Below, piece after piece: positions 1-8,608 of a DNA stretch of 22,809 bases. A model generated the notes under the pieces. That model was not told the origin of the DNA, ran no database searches, and saw only the letters and a list, made by a program, of their open reading frames with translations. Both the position numbers and the translations under genes were made by a program. Positions within the stretch are counted from its first letter, which is position 1. Every line of letters starts with the position of its first letter. Source of the DNA: SAR324 cluster bacterium (GTDB lineage: Bacteria > SAR324 > XYD2-FULL-50-16); the NCBI GenBank assembly GCA_002401295.1, contig NVSR01000023.1, positions 2,684 to 25,492 of the forward strand. The letters run 5' to 3'.

Positions 1-696
1 GGAAGGACCTTCCAGCACGACTTTCCCACCTTCCATGATGTAGGCGTAATCGGAAACATCTAATGCCGTTTTTGCGTTCTGCTCTACCACGAGAATAGTG
101 GTATTCATCTCTTGATTGATTTTCCGTACATTCTCAAAGATCTCCTGAGACAATAACGGGGCTAAACCTAAAGAAGGCTCATCCAGCATCAACATTTTTG
201 GTGCGGCCATCAGAGCACGTGCGATGGCGATCATCTGCTGCTCTCCACCGGAACAATAACCGGCCATCCGCTTTTTAATGCGTACAAGACGAGGGAATAA
301 CTCATACATCTTGTCGTAATCTGCTTTGATTTTTTTCGCCCCATCTTTACGAGTGATGGAACCTACACGAATATTCTCGTCAATACTCAGATGCTTGAAA
401 ACCCGACGTCCTTCAGGAACCATCACACACCCCTGTTTCACTACATCCGTACCCAGCATTTCTGTGGTGTCCACACCATTGAACTTGATGTATCCATCCT
501 TGATCGCACCATTTTCTGGTTTTAACAGGCCACTGATAGCTCGCAGTGTTGAGGTTTTGCCAGCACCATTGGTACCCAGCAAGGCAACAATTTTCCCCTC
601 AGGGACATTCAGGCTGACTCCTCGAAGTACCTGAATAATATCGTTGTAAACAACTTCGATGTTGTTCACTTCAAGTAGATTCGTTTGGTTATCCAC
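1..696 (-). CDS. livF: LivF-type ABC transporter ATP-binding protein (3' end outside window)
   Basis: Cytoplasmic ATPase of a branched-chain-amino-acid-type (HAAT) ABC importer, one of the two ATPases that drive the LivH/LivM permeases. The 232 codons present read open to the window edge; the last residues are missing. Walker A GTNGAGKT is at residues 41-48, the signature CSGGEQQ at 148-154 (Cys replaces the usual Leu), Walker B LMLDEP at 169-174, and the H-loop region is altered to VVEQNAKTAL, as is usual in LivF. The start is GTG at 696, chosen because GAGAGG lies 9 nt upstream and no ATG precedes the conserved N-terminus. It is the last visible gene of the liv operon, 91 nt after the binding-protein gene, with a hairpin in that gap. 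Family assignment is firm; the substrate is not readable from this subunit. Confidence 0.95.
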   Translation of the reverse strand, partial: MDNQTNLLEVNNIEVVYNDIIQVLRGVSLNVPEGKIVALLGTNGAGKTSTLRAISGLLKPENGAIKDGYIKFNGVDTTEMLGTDVVKQGCVMVPEGRRVFKHLSIDENIRVGSITRKDGAKKIKADYDKMYELFPRLVRIKKRMAGYCSGGEQQMIAIARALMAAPKMLMLDEPSLGLAPLLSQEIFENVRKINQEMNTTILVVEQNAKTALDVSDYAYIMEGGKVVLEGPS

Positions 697-738
697 TGTG
701 TTTAACCTCTCGGTGTTATTGGCTCCTCTAACCTTTGA

Positions 739-757
739 GGGAGAGGCATACTCTCCC
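739..757 (-). promoter_or_regulatory. Intercistronic hairpin between binding-protein gene and livF
   Basis: A perfect 7-bp stem GGGAGAG/CTCTCCC with a 5-nt loop lies 31 nt after the binding-protein stop codon. No T-run follows on the minus strand, so full termination is unlikely. Such hairpins after periplasmic-binding-protein genes often stabilise the upstream mRNA or attenuate read-through, giving excess binding protein over ATPase; that role is inferred here. Confidence 0.4.
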
Positions 758-787
758 CTGTCTCGAGAAAACCAGATTAAGTTTTGG

Positions 788-2056
788 TTACTTTAACTGC
801 TTGTAAAACTCGGACTCAAAAGGCTCATTCTCAGAGAAGAAAGTTCCATTCGTAGCTTTGTACAACTGCAGTGTATCCACACCGGAACGATCATTTACAT
901 CAAAAGTTACAGGACCTACAGTTGTGTTGGCGAAATAAGCGTTGGAACCATTCATACCATTCAGTTCTTCCGTCACAGTAGCTGAAGTCACTGCCTTTCC
1001 ATGCGCCTTAGCTCGTACCATGGCTTCCACAGCGATTTGAGCAACCAAAACACCACTAGTGTAGTTATGAGATTCCTGAGTTTTTACATCTCGTCCATAT
1101 TTCTGGCCCAAAGACTTAATGAAATCGGAACCTTCACTTTTCTCAGAAGCTAAGCGGAAAGAGGTAACCCATAAGAATTTCTCAGCCGCATCGCCAGCCA
1201 AAGCAATCAAATCATCTCCACCTGTATAATGTGCTCCCAGGAAGGTCAACTTGCCTGCTTCACCAAAAGAGGAAGCTGTAAGATCCAAGCGCTTGGCATC
1301 TTTAAGCATAGAAGCTACTGGAGATTGTACAGTCTGAGAGATCACATACTGAACGCCTTTGGATTGAAGTCGCTTGAGCATTGCAGTATTGTCCAAGCCT
1401 TTTCCATGCTCTACAACTTCTATAAACTCAACATTCAAACCTTTCTCAATGGCTCGTTTCACATCATTCACCGGTCCACGTCCGAAAGCGGAAGGATGAA
1501 TGAACATAGCGATTTTAGGTGTGCCACCGCCTTTATGATGCTTGGATACATACTCAGCCAAACCTAAAGCCTGCTCCGAATAAGAAGCGATAGGCAGGAA
1601 AATGTATTTAGATCCCTTTGTATTATCCGCATGCATAGAAGCAGGGATTACAGGCATTTTATTTTCTTCAAAGTCTTCTTTCAGGGCCAGTGTACTTCCT
1701 GTGGAATAATTAAAATAGGCTACAATGCCTTTTTCCAAGTATCCCTCGAAGTTACGCTTGGTCACATCGGTTTTGTAACCATCATCCTTGATTTCACAAT
1801 CTACCTTATCATCGCCCAAGAGAGCGTTATCATTCACATAACTACAGTAATCACCAATACCGCGAGAATAAGGCAAACCAGCATCGGAAGTGGGACCGGT
1901 CATAGCGCCGGAAAAGGCTAGTCCATAAACCTGTGCTGCAGCTGAGCTACTGGAAGTTGACGCTGGTGCGGCTTCTTCTTTATTATCACAAGCTGTAACC
2001 AATCCAAGGCTACTAACTAAGAATGCGTTTAATAAAAGTTTTTGACTTAACTTCAT
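788..2056 (-). CDS. Branched-chain-amino-acid-type ABC transporter substrate-binding lipoprotein
   Basis: Extracytoplasmic solute receptor (Peripla_BP_6/LivK-like fold, 422 residues) that delivers ligand to LivH/LivM. A lipoprotein signal is visible: a KLSQK n-region, a hydrophobic stretch at about 7-21, and lipobox VTAC with the lipidated Cys at 23. Asp follows the Cys, a residue that keeps lipoproteins in the inner membrane in enterobacteria. A Ser/Ala/Pro-rich linker (about 29-41) precedes the two-lobed domain. Two Cys (in GDYCSY and VDCEIK) could form a disulfide. AAGGAG sits 4 nt before the ATG, the strongest ribosome site of the operon. The ligand cannot be told from sequence; the acyl-CoA ligase in the same operon suggests an organic acid rather than leucine, isoleucine or valine. 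Confidence 0.92.
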   Translation of the reverse strand: MKLSQKLLLNAFLVSSLGLVTACDNKEEAAPASTSSSSAAAQVYGLAFSGAMTGPTSDAGLPYSRGIGDYCSYVNDNALLGDDKVDCEIKDDGYKTDVTKRNFEGYLEKGIVAYFNYSTGSTLALKEDFEENKMPVIPASMHADNTKGSKYIFLPIASYSEQALGLAEYVSKHHKGGGTPKIAMFIHPSAFGRGPVNDVKRAIEKGLNVEFIEVVEHGKGLDNTAMLKRLQSKGVQYVISQTVQSPVASMLKDAKRLDLTASSFGEAGKLTFLGAHYTGGDDLIALAGDAAEKFLWVTSFRLASEKSEGSDFIKSLGQKYGRDVKTQESHNYTSGVLVAQIAVEAMVRAKAHGKAVTSATVTEELNGMNGSNAYFANTTVGPVTFDVNDRSGVDTLQLYKATNGTFFSENEPFESEFYKQLK

Positions 2057-2165
2057 AATTCTCCTTTCTATTGTGATAGATAATCTCGTTTTTTAAACCA
2101 GGAAGAGTGCATGTCAGCCCCATAACAAACTCCCTGTAAGCATGAATGAACCAGATCCTACTGGA

Positions 2166-3260
2166 TTAATAGCGGAAAGGCCAGAGCTTGGTATAAGATC
2201 GGAACATTCGCCACCAGTTCGCAATTCCCCTTGGCTCAAACATGAGAAAGAGAACAATCACCAGACCAAAAGTTAAAGGGCGGAGTGCAGTCGCCAGGTT
2301 CAATTCGGCAGGAAGATAATGTCCGGAAAGTTCCGCCAGTTCTTCCACTCTCAAGTCCAGCATCTGAATCGCTGCCGGTCCCCAGAGAGAGCCATTCAAT
2401 GTGCCCAGTCCACCAACAATGGCCATGGCCAAATACTCGATAGAAGTATGTAATGTATAGGATTCAATCCCTACTCCTCGATCCAGATAGGCCTTCAAAG
2501 CACCGGCAATACCAGCCAATAAACCAGCCACAATAAAAGCGTAAACTTTCGTGAAGCCCGGGTGCATGCCCATAGCATCTGCAGCACGATCATTATCGCG
2601 TACAGCAATCAGACAACGTCCGTGTCGAGTTCTGAGCAGATTACGCACCATGAACCCACAGAGTATCAGGAAGACCAGTATCGCATAATACCAAAAAGTA
2701 TAATGTTGCTGACGTAAGACCTTGCCCCCAAACCAGTAAACCCGCCCTACAGCGATAGTTTGTCCCTGGTCAAAAAAGGACATCAACATGATGACCCATT
2801 CGAAGATAATCTGAAAAGAGAGGGTTGCAATAGCCAGGTAGAGATGCTTGAGGCGTAAAGCAGGCAAGCCTACCAAAGCCCCGAAAGCCGCTCCGGCCAT
2901 TCCACCGAGCAGAATCATAACCGGCCAGCCATAGACGATTAATTCGTGATTCTTACCAAGCAGGGTGACTGCAGTACCAACCGCATAGGCACCAATACCC
3001 ACAAATGCCGCATGACCGATAGAAATCAATCCTGCGAATCCCGTCACAATATTCAGCCCCAAAACAGCAATCATAGCGATCATGACATTATCGATCACCA
3101 GCATGGTGCTGTTCTTCACAGGGAAAAAAAGTGGCCATATAAACAGGACCGCTAAAAAAACGATAAAAATACTGCGATCCAAATGAGTCCGGTAAATTCT
3201 CTGCTCTTCCTTATAGGAGGTGAAGAAGTTTCCTGTTGCTAACCAACGATTTGTTGACAT
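2166..3260 (-). CDS. livM: LivM-type ABC transporter permease
   Basis: Inner-membrane permease of the HAAT importer, pairing with LivH (364 residues). After a polar, basic N-terminal tail (about 1-30) come some 8-10 hydrophobic segments. The family block LGLNIVTGFAGLISIGHAAF is clear, as is the cytoplasmic coupling loop AVRDNDRAADAMGMHPGFTK that meets the ATPase. The N-terminal tail is longer than in minimal LivM proteins, as often seen in organic-acid-type paralogues. It starts 3 nt after livH; GAGAGGG in the last codons of livH, 8 nt before the ATG, provides the ribosome site and suggests translational coupling. A 109-nt gap separates it from the binding-protein gene downstream. Confidence 0.95.
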   Translation of the reverse strand: MSTNRWLATGNFFTSYKEEQRIYRTHLDRSIFIVFLAVLFIWPLFFPVKNSTMLVIDNVMIAMIAVLGLNIVTGFAGLISIGHAAFVGIGAYAVGTAVTLLGKNHELIVYGWPVMILLGGMAGAAFGALVGLPALRLKHLYLAIATLSFQIIFEWVIMLMSFFDQGQTIAVGRVYWFGGKVLRQQHYTFWYYAILVFLILCGFMVRNLLRTRHGRCLIAVRDNDRAADAMGMHPGFTKVYAFIVAGLLAGIAGALKAYLDRGVGIESYTLHTSIEYLAMAIVGGLGTLNGSLWGPAAIQMLDLRVEELAELSGHYLPAELNLATALRPLTFGLVIVLFLMFEPRGIANWWRMFRSYTKLWPFRY

Positions 3261-3263
3261 AAC

Positions 3264-4157
3264 TTACACCCTCTCAATTTCATGAGTTCCGAAGAGGCCG
3301 TGAGGCTTGAAAAGTAAGATCACGATCAGTACCACATAAGGAACAACGTCCGCCGTACCTGCTAGACCATAAGTACCATCCAAATAACCACTGGCGAACT
3401 GCTGTATGATACCAATCAAAATACCACCTACTACAGCACCCACAATGGAATCCAGACCTCCCAGGATCACTACGGGGAACACGGTAATACCTACTGCGCG
3501 CAGAGTATCGAAGTTCAACCCCGTGATGTTACCAATAATCACGCCTGCCGCTGCCGCAGTCAAACCGGCTGCAGCCCAAGCCAAACCAAAGACTTTAGGT
3601 ACAGAGACACCCACCGACATGGCGGCCATTTGGTCATCTGAAACGGCTCGCATGGCGACTCCAATCGTAGAGCGCTTAAAAAACCAAGAGAAACCACCAA
3701 ACATCAGTGCGGTAAATACAACTCCCATTACCTGTGGCCAGGAGATGGAAATTCCCCCAAAGACCAAAGGTTGTTCGGGCAGGATTTGAGGGAATGAATA
3801 ATTAGTTGAGCCAAAAGGTGTCAGGTAGATCAAACCGTCGATGATAGACATCAAACCGATGGTGACCATGATCACTGAAATAATCGGCTCTCCAATCATA
3901 CGCCGCAAAAAGAGGCGCTCCACACTCATGGAAAGGAAGAAGGTAATCACCATACTAGCCAGGAAGGAGATCACAAAGGGAATGCCAGCCCAAACGGTGA
4001 GCGCATAGGCAATGAAACAACCCGCAGCAATAATCTGTCCGTGAGCAAAGTTAATCACTCGACTAGACTTATAAATCAAAACAAAACCTAAAGCGGCCAG
4101 TGCGTAGATACAACCCACCACGATACCACTGACTACCAGCTGGATAAAATAAATCAT
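3264..4157 (-). CDS. livH: LivH-type ABC transporter permease
   Basis: Inner-membrane permease of the HAAT importer (297 residues, usual family length). It has about eight hydrophobic segments. Diagnostic blocks are SSRVINFAHGQIIAAGCF near residues 32-49 and the coupling loop RAVSDDQMAAMSVGVSV, followed by a glycine-rich segment VVILGGLDSIVGAVVGG typical of LivH. Its ATG overlaps the stop region of the upstream acyl-CoA ligase gene by 4 nt (ATGA), so the ligase and permease are translationally coupled, which supports one functional unit. livM follows after 3 nt. Confidence 0.95.
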   Translation of the reverse strand: MIYFIQLVVSGIVVGCIYALAALGFVLIYKSSRVINFAHGQIIAAGCFIAYALTVWAGIPFVISFLASMVITFFLSMSVERLFLRRMIGEPIISVIMVTIGLMSIIDGLIYLTPFGSTNYSFPQILPEQPLVFGGISISWPQVMGVVFTALMFGGFSWFFKRSTIGVAMRAVSDDQMAAMSVGVSVPKVFGLAWAAAGLTAAAAGVIIGNITGLNFDTLRAVGITVFPVVILGGLDSIVGAVVGGILIGIIQQFASGYLDGTYGLAGTADVVPYVVLIVILLFKPHGLFGTHEIERV

Positions 4158-6085
4158 GCGACTTCCTCCATGGTATGAATGGAGACTTTTGTGTCCACCG
4201 TTGTTGTTTGTCCGTCCTGGTATGTGAAAATGGCCTGGACTTCCTTCTCATGAACCGCTCCATCATAGAGAGCATCCACTACATCCTGATAACGTTCCTG
4301 TACGAACTTACGACGAATTTTCCCTGTTTTGGTTAACTCTTCGTCATCTGCATCCAGTAGTTTGTATAACAAGACAAAACGTTTGATCTGATGAGATTTC
4401 GTTTCCAGATTATCATTAACCTTGCGGATTTCCTTGAAGATCATTTCAGCAACCTCTTCTTTCTGAGAGAGATCCATGTAAGTGGTGTAGGAGATCCCGT
4501 GGTCCTCCGCCCATTTACCGACAGTCACTGGATCAATGTTGATCATGGAAGAAACATAATCCTCCTGATTTCCGTAGATCACCGCTTCCTTAATATAAGG
4601 ACTAAACTTCAGCTTATTTTCCAGGAACATAGGACTAAACATATCGCCTTTCTTGCTGTGCATCACATCAGACAAGCGATCAATAATGATCAAGTGACCC
4701 GTTTTTTCCTCGATATAACCAGCATCTCCCGAATGCAACCATCCACCTTCCAAAAGTTCATCGGTGGCTTCTTTATTTTTATAATAACCAGCACAGACGG
4801 AGAGAGACTTGGAGAGGATTTCTCCTTTCTCCGAGATCGTACATTCCGTTCCAGGAAGAGGTAATCCTACCGTATCATGGCGGACATCACCGTCTCGATG
4901 CATGTAAGCCACACCAATAATCTCTGTCTGACCGTAGATTTGCTTGAGGTTGACCCCGATAGACTGATAAAAAGTAAACAGTTCCGGTCCCAGGGCAGCT
5001 CCCCCAGTATAAGCACGGCGTAAACGCATCAAGCCTAACTGGTTCACCAAAGGCCGGAAAAGAATATTTTTCCCTAACCAGGCTTTAATGGATAAGCCCA
5101 GAGGTATCTCTTTCCCACCCATGCGCAAGAGGGCCGCTTCTTCACCAACCTTCATGAAGTAGTTGTAAACCATCTTGTTGAGCTTATAGGACTCATCAAT
5201 TTTCAGCCAAATCTGAGAGCGAATCGTTTCCCAAATCCGAGGAGCTCCGAACATCATATGAGGACCGATCTCTTTCAAGTCATCCATCGCCGTTTCCACT
5301 GATTCCGGGAAATTGACCGTAATGCCTCGGGCCATGGCAATTCCCAGAGAAGTCATCTGCTCTCCAATCCAGGCAAAAGGCAAGAAAGACATATATTCAT
5401 CAGTAGGTTCTAAAGGATCCGCTTCCGTAATCCGTAGTCCCATGTTGATGAAATTCAGATGGGTTAACATGGTTGCTTTCGGCTTGCCCGTCGTCCCTGA
5501 AGTCAAACAAAAGTGGTTCACATCAGTGGGCTTACCCTGATCAATGATTTTTTCCAGTTGATCTGACTCACTGCGTAGAAGCTTTTCCCCTTCCTTGTAT
5601 ATGTCCTCAATGTGGACAAACCAATCATCTTTGCGATAATTTCGCATACCCCGAGAATCTTCATAGATGACCGTCTTCACCTGTGGTAAGTTCTCCCTAA
5701 CCTCAACTAGTTTATCCACCTGCTCTTGATTCTCACAAAAGACGGCAACCACATCCGTATGATTGAGGATACTCTCAATCTCATGAGGCATACTAGTCTG
5801 GTAGATACCAACGGAGATAGCGCCCAAAGACTGGGCTGCTAATTCCACAAAAAGCATTTCCGGGATATTGTCCCCGATCAGGGCCAATTTATCATCTTTG
5901 CCAATACCGTAGCTCTTAAGCATTATCGCTACTTGGCGGACACGTGTATAATATTCCTGCCAAGTAAAACTCTTCCAGTAACCGAATTCCTTTCTCCGCA
6001 AAGCCACCTTATCCGGCGTCTGCTGGACACGCCATCGCAGCAACTGGGGAATCGTATAACTAAGAAGCTGATCATTATCTGCCAT
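4154..6085 (-). CDS. AMP-forming long-chain acyl-CoA synthetase embedded in the transporter operon
   Basis: ANL-superfamily enzyme (643 residues) that activates a carboxylic acid to acyl-AMP and then acyl-CoA. Visible motifs: A3 P-loop LTSGTTGKPKATMLTHL at 194-210, A5 YGQTE, A7 HSGDAGY, A8 hinge DRLSDVMHSKKGDMFSP, and the C-terminal TKTGKIRR with the adenylation lysine. Length and hinge resemble the long-chain/FAA1-like (COG1022) group more than acetyl-CoA synthetases. It lies between livG (5-nt gap) and livH (4-nt overlap), so it is made with the importer. This linkage is known in other bacteria for HAAT systems taken to move aromatic or fatty acids. Inference: vectorial activation of an imported organic acid; chain length and structure cannot be deduced. 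Confidence 0.93.
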   Translation of the reverse strand: MADNDQLLSYTIPQLLRWRVQQTPDKVALRRKEFGYWKSFTWQEYYTRVRQVAIMLKSYGIGKDDKLALIGDNIPEMLFVELAAQSLGAISVGIYQTSMPHEIESILNHTDVVAVFCENQEQVDKLVEVRENLPQVKTVIYEDSRGMRNYRKDDWFVHIEDIYKEGEKLLRSESDQLEKIIDQGKPTDVNHFCLTSGTTGKPKATMLTHLNFINMGLRITEADPLEPTDEYMSFLPFAWIGEQMTSLGIAMARGITVNFPESVETAMDDLKEIGPHMMFGAPRIWETIRSQIWLKIDESYKLNKMVYNYFMKVGEEAALLRMGGKEIPLGLSIKAWLGKNILFRPLVNQLGLMRLRRAYTGGAALGPELFTFYQSIGVNLKQIYGQTEIIGVAYMHRDGDVRHDTVGLPLPGTECTISEKGEILSKSLSVCAGYYKNKEATDELLEGGWLHSGDAGYIEEKTGHLIIIDRLSDVMHSKKGDMFSPMFLENKLKFSPYIKEAVIYGNQEDYVSSMINIDPVTVGKWAEDHGISYTTYMDLSQKEEVAEMIFKEIRKVNDNLETKSHQIKRFVLLYKLLDADDEELTKTGKIRRKFVQERYQDVVDALYDGAVHEKEVQAIFTYQDGQTTTVDTKVSIHTMEEVA

Positions 6086-6090
6086 ATTAA

Positions 6091-6852
6091 TTATTCCTCT
6101 CCAATATATGCTTCGATTACTGCGGGGTTCTGGGCCACTTCCTCGGGAGTTCCCTCACCAATCATCTCACCAAAATCCAATACGTAAATCTGATCGGAAA
6201 TATCCATCACCACACCCAAGTCATGTTCGATCAATACCACTGTAGTCCCCCGATCAATCAAGATATCGCTGGTAAAGCGTACCATATCTTCTTTTTCTTC
6301 CACATTCATGCCCGCCATGGGCTCATCGAGCAGTAGAATTTTGGGATTTAAAGTCAAGGCACGAGCTACTTCCACTCGCTTCTGCACTCCATAACTCAAA
6401 TTCCCCACCACACTATGTCGATAGGCTTCAAGCTCCATGAAGTCGATGATATCTTCCACGAATGCGCGATTTTCAGCTTCCACTCGGGAAGCTTTGCCAT
6501 AATAAATAATGGCCTGAAAAAAGTTATAATTCAAATGCCTATGTCGTGCCAACAATAGGTTGTCCAAAACAGATAAACCCGCAAAGAGTTCAATATTCTG
6601 AAATGCTCTGGCGATCCCTAGTTCTGACACGAAATGAGGGGGAGCTTTGGAGATATCTTGGTCTCCAAATTTAATACTGCCTGTAGTAGGATGGTAAAAA
6701 CCGGACATGCAATTAAGCATACTGGTTTTGCCCGCACCGTTTGGACCAATAATCGAGGTAATCAAACCAGGTTTGATTTCCATGCTGACATTCGTCAACG
6801 CGTTTAGTCCCCCAAAGGTCAGGGTCACATCCGAAACTGTTAATGTAGTCAT
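6091..6852 (-). CDS. livG: LivG-type ABC transporter ATP-binding protein, first gene of the operon
   Basis: Cytoplasmic ATPase partner of LivF (253 residues). Walker A GPNGAGKT is at 36-43, the signature LSYGVQKRVEVARAL from 152 (LSYG for LSGG, typical of LivG), Walker B LLLDEP at 172-177, and the H-loop VLIEHDLGVVMDISD follows. It is the promoter-proximal gene; AGGAA 6 nt before the ATG gives a good ribosome site, and a -10-like TATAAT lies about 70 nt upstream. The acyl-CoA ligase gene starts 5 nt after its stop. Confidence 0.95.
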   Translation of the reverse strand: MTTLTVSDVTLTFGGLNALTNVSMEIKPGLITSIIGPNGAGKTSMLNCMSGFYHPTTGSIKFGDQDISKAPPHFVSELGIARAFQNIELFAGLSVLDNLLLARHRHLNYNFFQAIIYYGKASRVEAENRAFVEDIIDFMELEAYRHSVVGNLSYGVQKRVEVARALTLNPKILLLDEPMAGMNVEEKEDMVRFTSDILIDRGTTVVLIEHDLGVVMDISDQIYVLDFGEMIGEGTPEEVAQNPAVIEAYIGEE

Positions 6853-6920
6853 CTAAAATTCCTGCTTAGAACCAGACAAGCAAATTGAGAAATTACCGAA
6901 TCAAATTTTTTTCAAACCCT

Positions 6921-6926
6921 ATTATA
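6921..6926 (-). promoter_or_regulatory. Candidate -10 box for the liv/acyl-CoA ligase operon
   Basis: Read on the minus strand this is a perfect TATAAT, 68 nt before the livG ATG. The best -35-like hexamer (TTGTTT, spacer 15) is poor, so the promoter may need an activator or another sigma factor. An inverted repeat at 6990-7014 lies about 64 nt further upstream, a plausible activator distance. Confidence 0.35.
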
Positions 6927-6989
6927 AGGAGTAGGTTGTGTAAACAATTAAAATTACAAACCTGACATTCCTCTGCAAAAAATCTTTCT

Positions 6990-7014
6990 GTCAATTATAT
7001 TCAACAGAATTGAC
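6990..7014. promoter_or_regulatory. Inverted repeat, candidate operator A
   Basis: GTCAATT and AATTGAC form perfect 7-bp arms around an 11-nt AT-rich spacer. The geometry suits a dimeric DNA-binding protein on one face of the helix. It lies in the 507-bp AT-rich region upstream of livG. No regulator gene is next to it, so assignment is by form and position only. Confidence 0.3.
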
Positions 7015-7138
7015 CAAGAGTAATTATCACATATTAAAACTGCTGGTTATAAAAACTACGGCACAAATCAAGCAGAATAAAAATAAACAGTAAAATCGAT
7101 ATAAATCAGCTATTTGACACTAAAAGCTTAGAACAGCT

Positions 7139-7165
7139 TCTAACTATTAACGGGGCCTAGTTAGA
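7139..7165. promoter_or_regulatory. Inverted repeat, candidate operator B
   Basis: TCTAACTA and TAGTTAGA form perfect 8-bp arms around an 11-nt spacer that is GC-rich (TTAACGGGGCC), unlike its AT-rich surroundings. The spacer equals that of the repeat at 6990-7014, but the arm sequences differ. Apart from these repeats, the -10 box and the hairpin at 7306-7332, I see no gene or RNA in 6853-7359. Confidence 0.3.
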
Positions 7166-7305
7166 TTACAGAGCTAAGAGCTAAACATGCGTCACTATGT
7201 AATACAAACACTGTTATAAATATTAAAATTTTCTCTTGCTTTGAGGCTAAAAGAGGGAGGGGATGATACGGGAGGAGACTCTAGGTCCGTTAAAACAGAG
7301 CTGGA

Positions 7306-7332
7306 GGATGGGCACGCAAACTTTGCCCATCC
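7306..7332 (-). terminator. Terminator-like hairpin after the CoA racemase/transferase gene
   Basis: A perfect 9-bp stem GGATGGGCA/TGCCCATCC with a 9-nt loop lies 28 nt past the stop codon at 7360. On the minus strand it is followed by a pyrimidine-rich stretch with only a short TTTT about 11 nt later, so it is a weak intrinsic terminator or a Rho-dependent end with a protective hairpin. Its position separates the alcohol-oxidation operon from the liv operon. Confidence 0.5.
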
Positions 7333-7359
7333 CATAGAATTAAGTCATTGACAACAAAG

Positions 7360-8562
7360 CTAGCGGGGGCCGAAGAGGCCTGCTTCTTGGAATTGAGAAA
7401 TATCTTCAGAGGCATACCCCAAAGATTCCAAGACTTCCAGTGTATGAGCTCCTACGGAGGGACCAACGTGTTGATAGTTAGCTTTCGTATGAGAAAACTT
7501 AATGGGGCAAGCCACCTGTAATTGATAAGATTGATCATTTTTAGGAACAGGAATAATCATTTCTCTGGCTTTAGTTTGAGGGTGTTCTACCATCTCTTCG
7601 AGAGATAAGACTGGTTCCACACAGATATCATGATTGCCAAAAATATCCAGCCAATCCTTCAACTCTTTTTGCCGTAGAATCTGTTGGATAGTCTGTTTGA
7701 CTTCCTCTTGAATTGCTGGTTTTTGAATGGCAGCTTGTTTCCAAAGACCGGGCTGACCAATCAACTCACAGAACTTCTTTAGGAACTTACTTTCCAGGCT
7801 ACCAACGGAAAGGAAACGCCCATCTTTAGTTTGATAAAAATCATAGAAGCTACCTCCATTCAACAACATATTTTCCCGTTCAGGAAGCTCTTTGCCGATC
7901 AGATATTGTGGAGCGGCAAAAGCATTCATGGCGATAGCCGTATCCGTCATACTAATATCTATAGATTGGCCTTCACCCGTCATTTGGCGGTGGATCACGG
8001 CAGCTAAGATTCCCATCACCGCGTGATAACTGCCACCAGCAATATCAGCTACCTGAGTACCCAAGGGTAAAGGACCTGAATCCTTTCGTCCCGTGTAACT
8101 CATTAATCCTGAAAGGGAAAGATAGTTAATATCATGCCCGGCTTTATCCCTGTAGGGGCCGGTTTGACCATAACCTGTGATCGAACAATAAATCAGTTTT
8201 GGATTGATTTGGCGCAGTGTTTCATAATCCAATCCCAAACGTTGCATGACACCGGGGCGAAACTGTTCCAAAAGAATGTCGTAGTTACCGATGAGCTCAC
8301 CGATAATTTTACGGGCAGCTTTGTGTTTAAGATCTAAAGCAATGGATCGTTTAGAGCGATTTAACATGCCATGGGCAGCTGATTCCTCACCATCGAAGGG
8401 AGGCATGCTGCGCACCAGATCAGGGCGAGTGGGGGATTCCACCTTGAGGACATCAGCCCCCAAATCGGCCATCAACATACTCCCGAAGGGACCAGGTAAC
8501 AAGGTCGTAAAATCGATAATTTTTAGGCTCTGAAGGGGGCCATTCGTAGGGGGATTGGTCAT
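7360..8562 (-). CDS. Class III CoA-transferase family protein, alpha-methylacyl-CoA racemase-like
   Basis: Member of the CaiB/BaiF (class III CoA-transferase) family, 400 residues. The block AGHDINYLSLSG at 141-152 and QVADIAGG at 170-177 match alpha-methylacyl-CoA racemase (AMACR/MCR): His143 and Asp173 fall where the racemase His/Asp acid-base pair lies, and Glu257 in GSLESKF fits a third conserved residue. Formyl-CoA transferase-type members lack this DINY pattern, so racemisation of 2-methylacyl-CoA is the more likely activity, though a CoA-transferase role is possible. It is the last gene of an operon with GMC oxidase and aldehyde dehydrogenase genes. The Shine-Dalgarno sequence is weak; the start fits the conserved N-terminus (LKIIDFTTLLPGP). 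Confidence 0.85.
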   Translation of the reverse strand: MTNPPTNGPLQSLKIIDFTTLLPGPFGSMLMADLGADVLKVESPTRPDLVRSMPPFDGEESAAHGMLNRSKRSIALDLKHKAARKIIGELIGNYDILLEQFRPGVMQRLGLDYETLRQINPKLIYCSITGYGQTGPYRDKAGHDINYLSLSGLMSYTGRKDSGPLPLGTQVADIAGGSYHAVMGILAAVIHRQMTGEGQSIDISMTDTAIAMNAFAAPQYLIGKELPERENMLLNGGSFYDFYQTKDGRFLSVGSLESKFLKKFCELIGQPGLWKQAAIQKPAIQEEVKQTIQQILRQKELKDWLDIFGNHDICVEPVLSLEEMVEHPQTKAREMIIPVPKNDQSYQLQVACPIKFSHTKANYQHVGPSVGAHTLEVLESLGYASEDISQFQEAGLFGPR

Positions 8563-8608
8563 TCTATCACTTGGGAATAAAATTGAGGGAGTTCGTCAAA
8601 ACTACCCC

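Noticed and set aside
4391..4864. Long open frame of 157 codons on the plus strand inside the acyl-CoA ligase gene
   Set aside because: It is antisense to a strongly conserved enzyme, has no recognisable motif and no good ribosome site; a frame shadow.
7114..7119. Perfect TTGACA on the plus strand
   Set aside because: No -10-like hexamer stands 16-18 nt downstream and no plus-strand gene follows.
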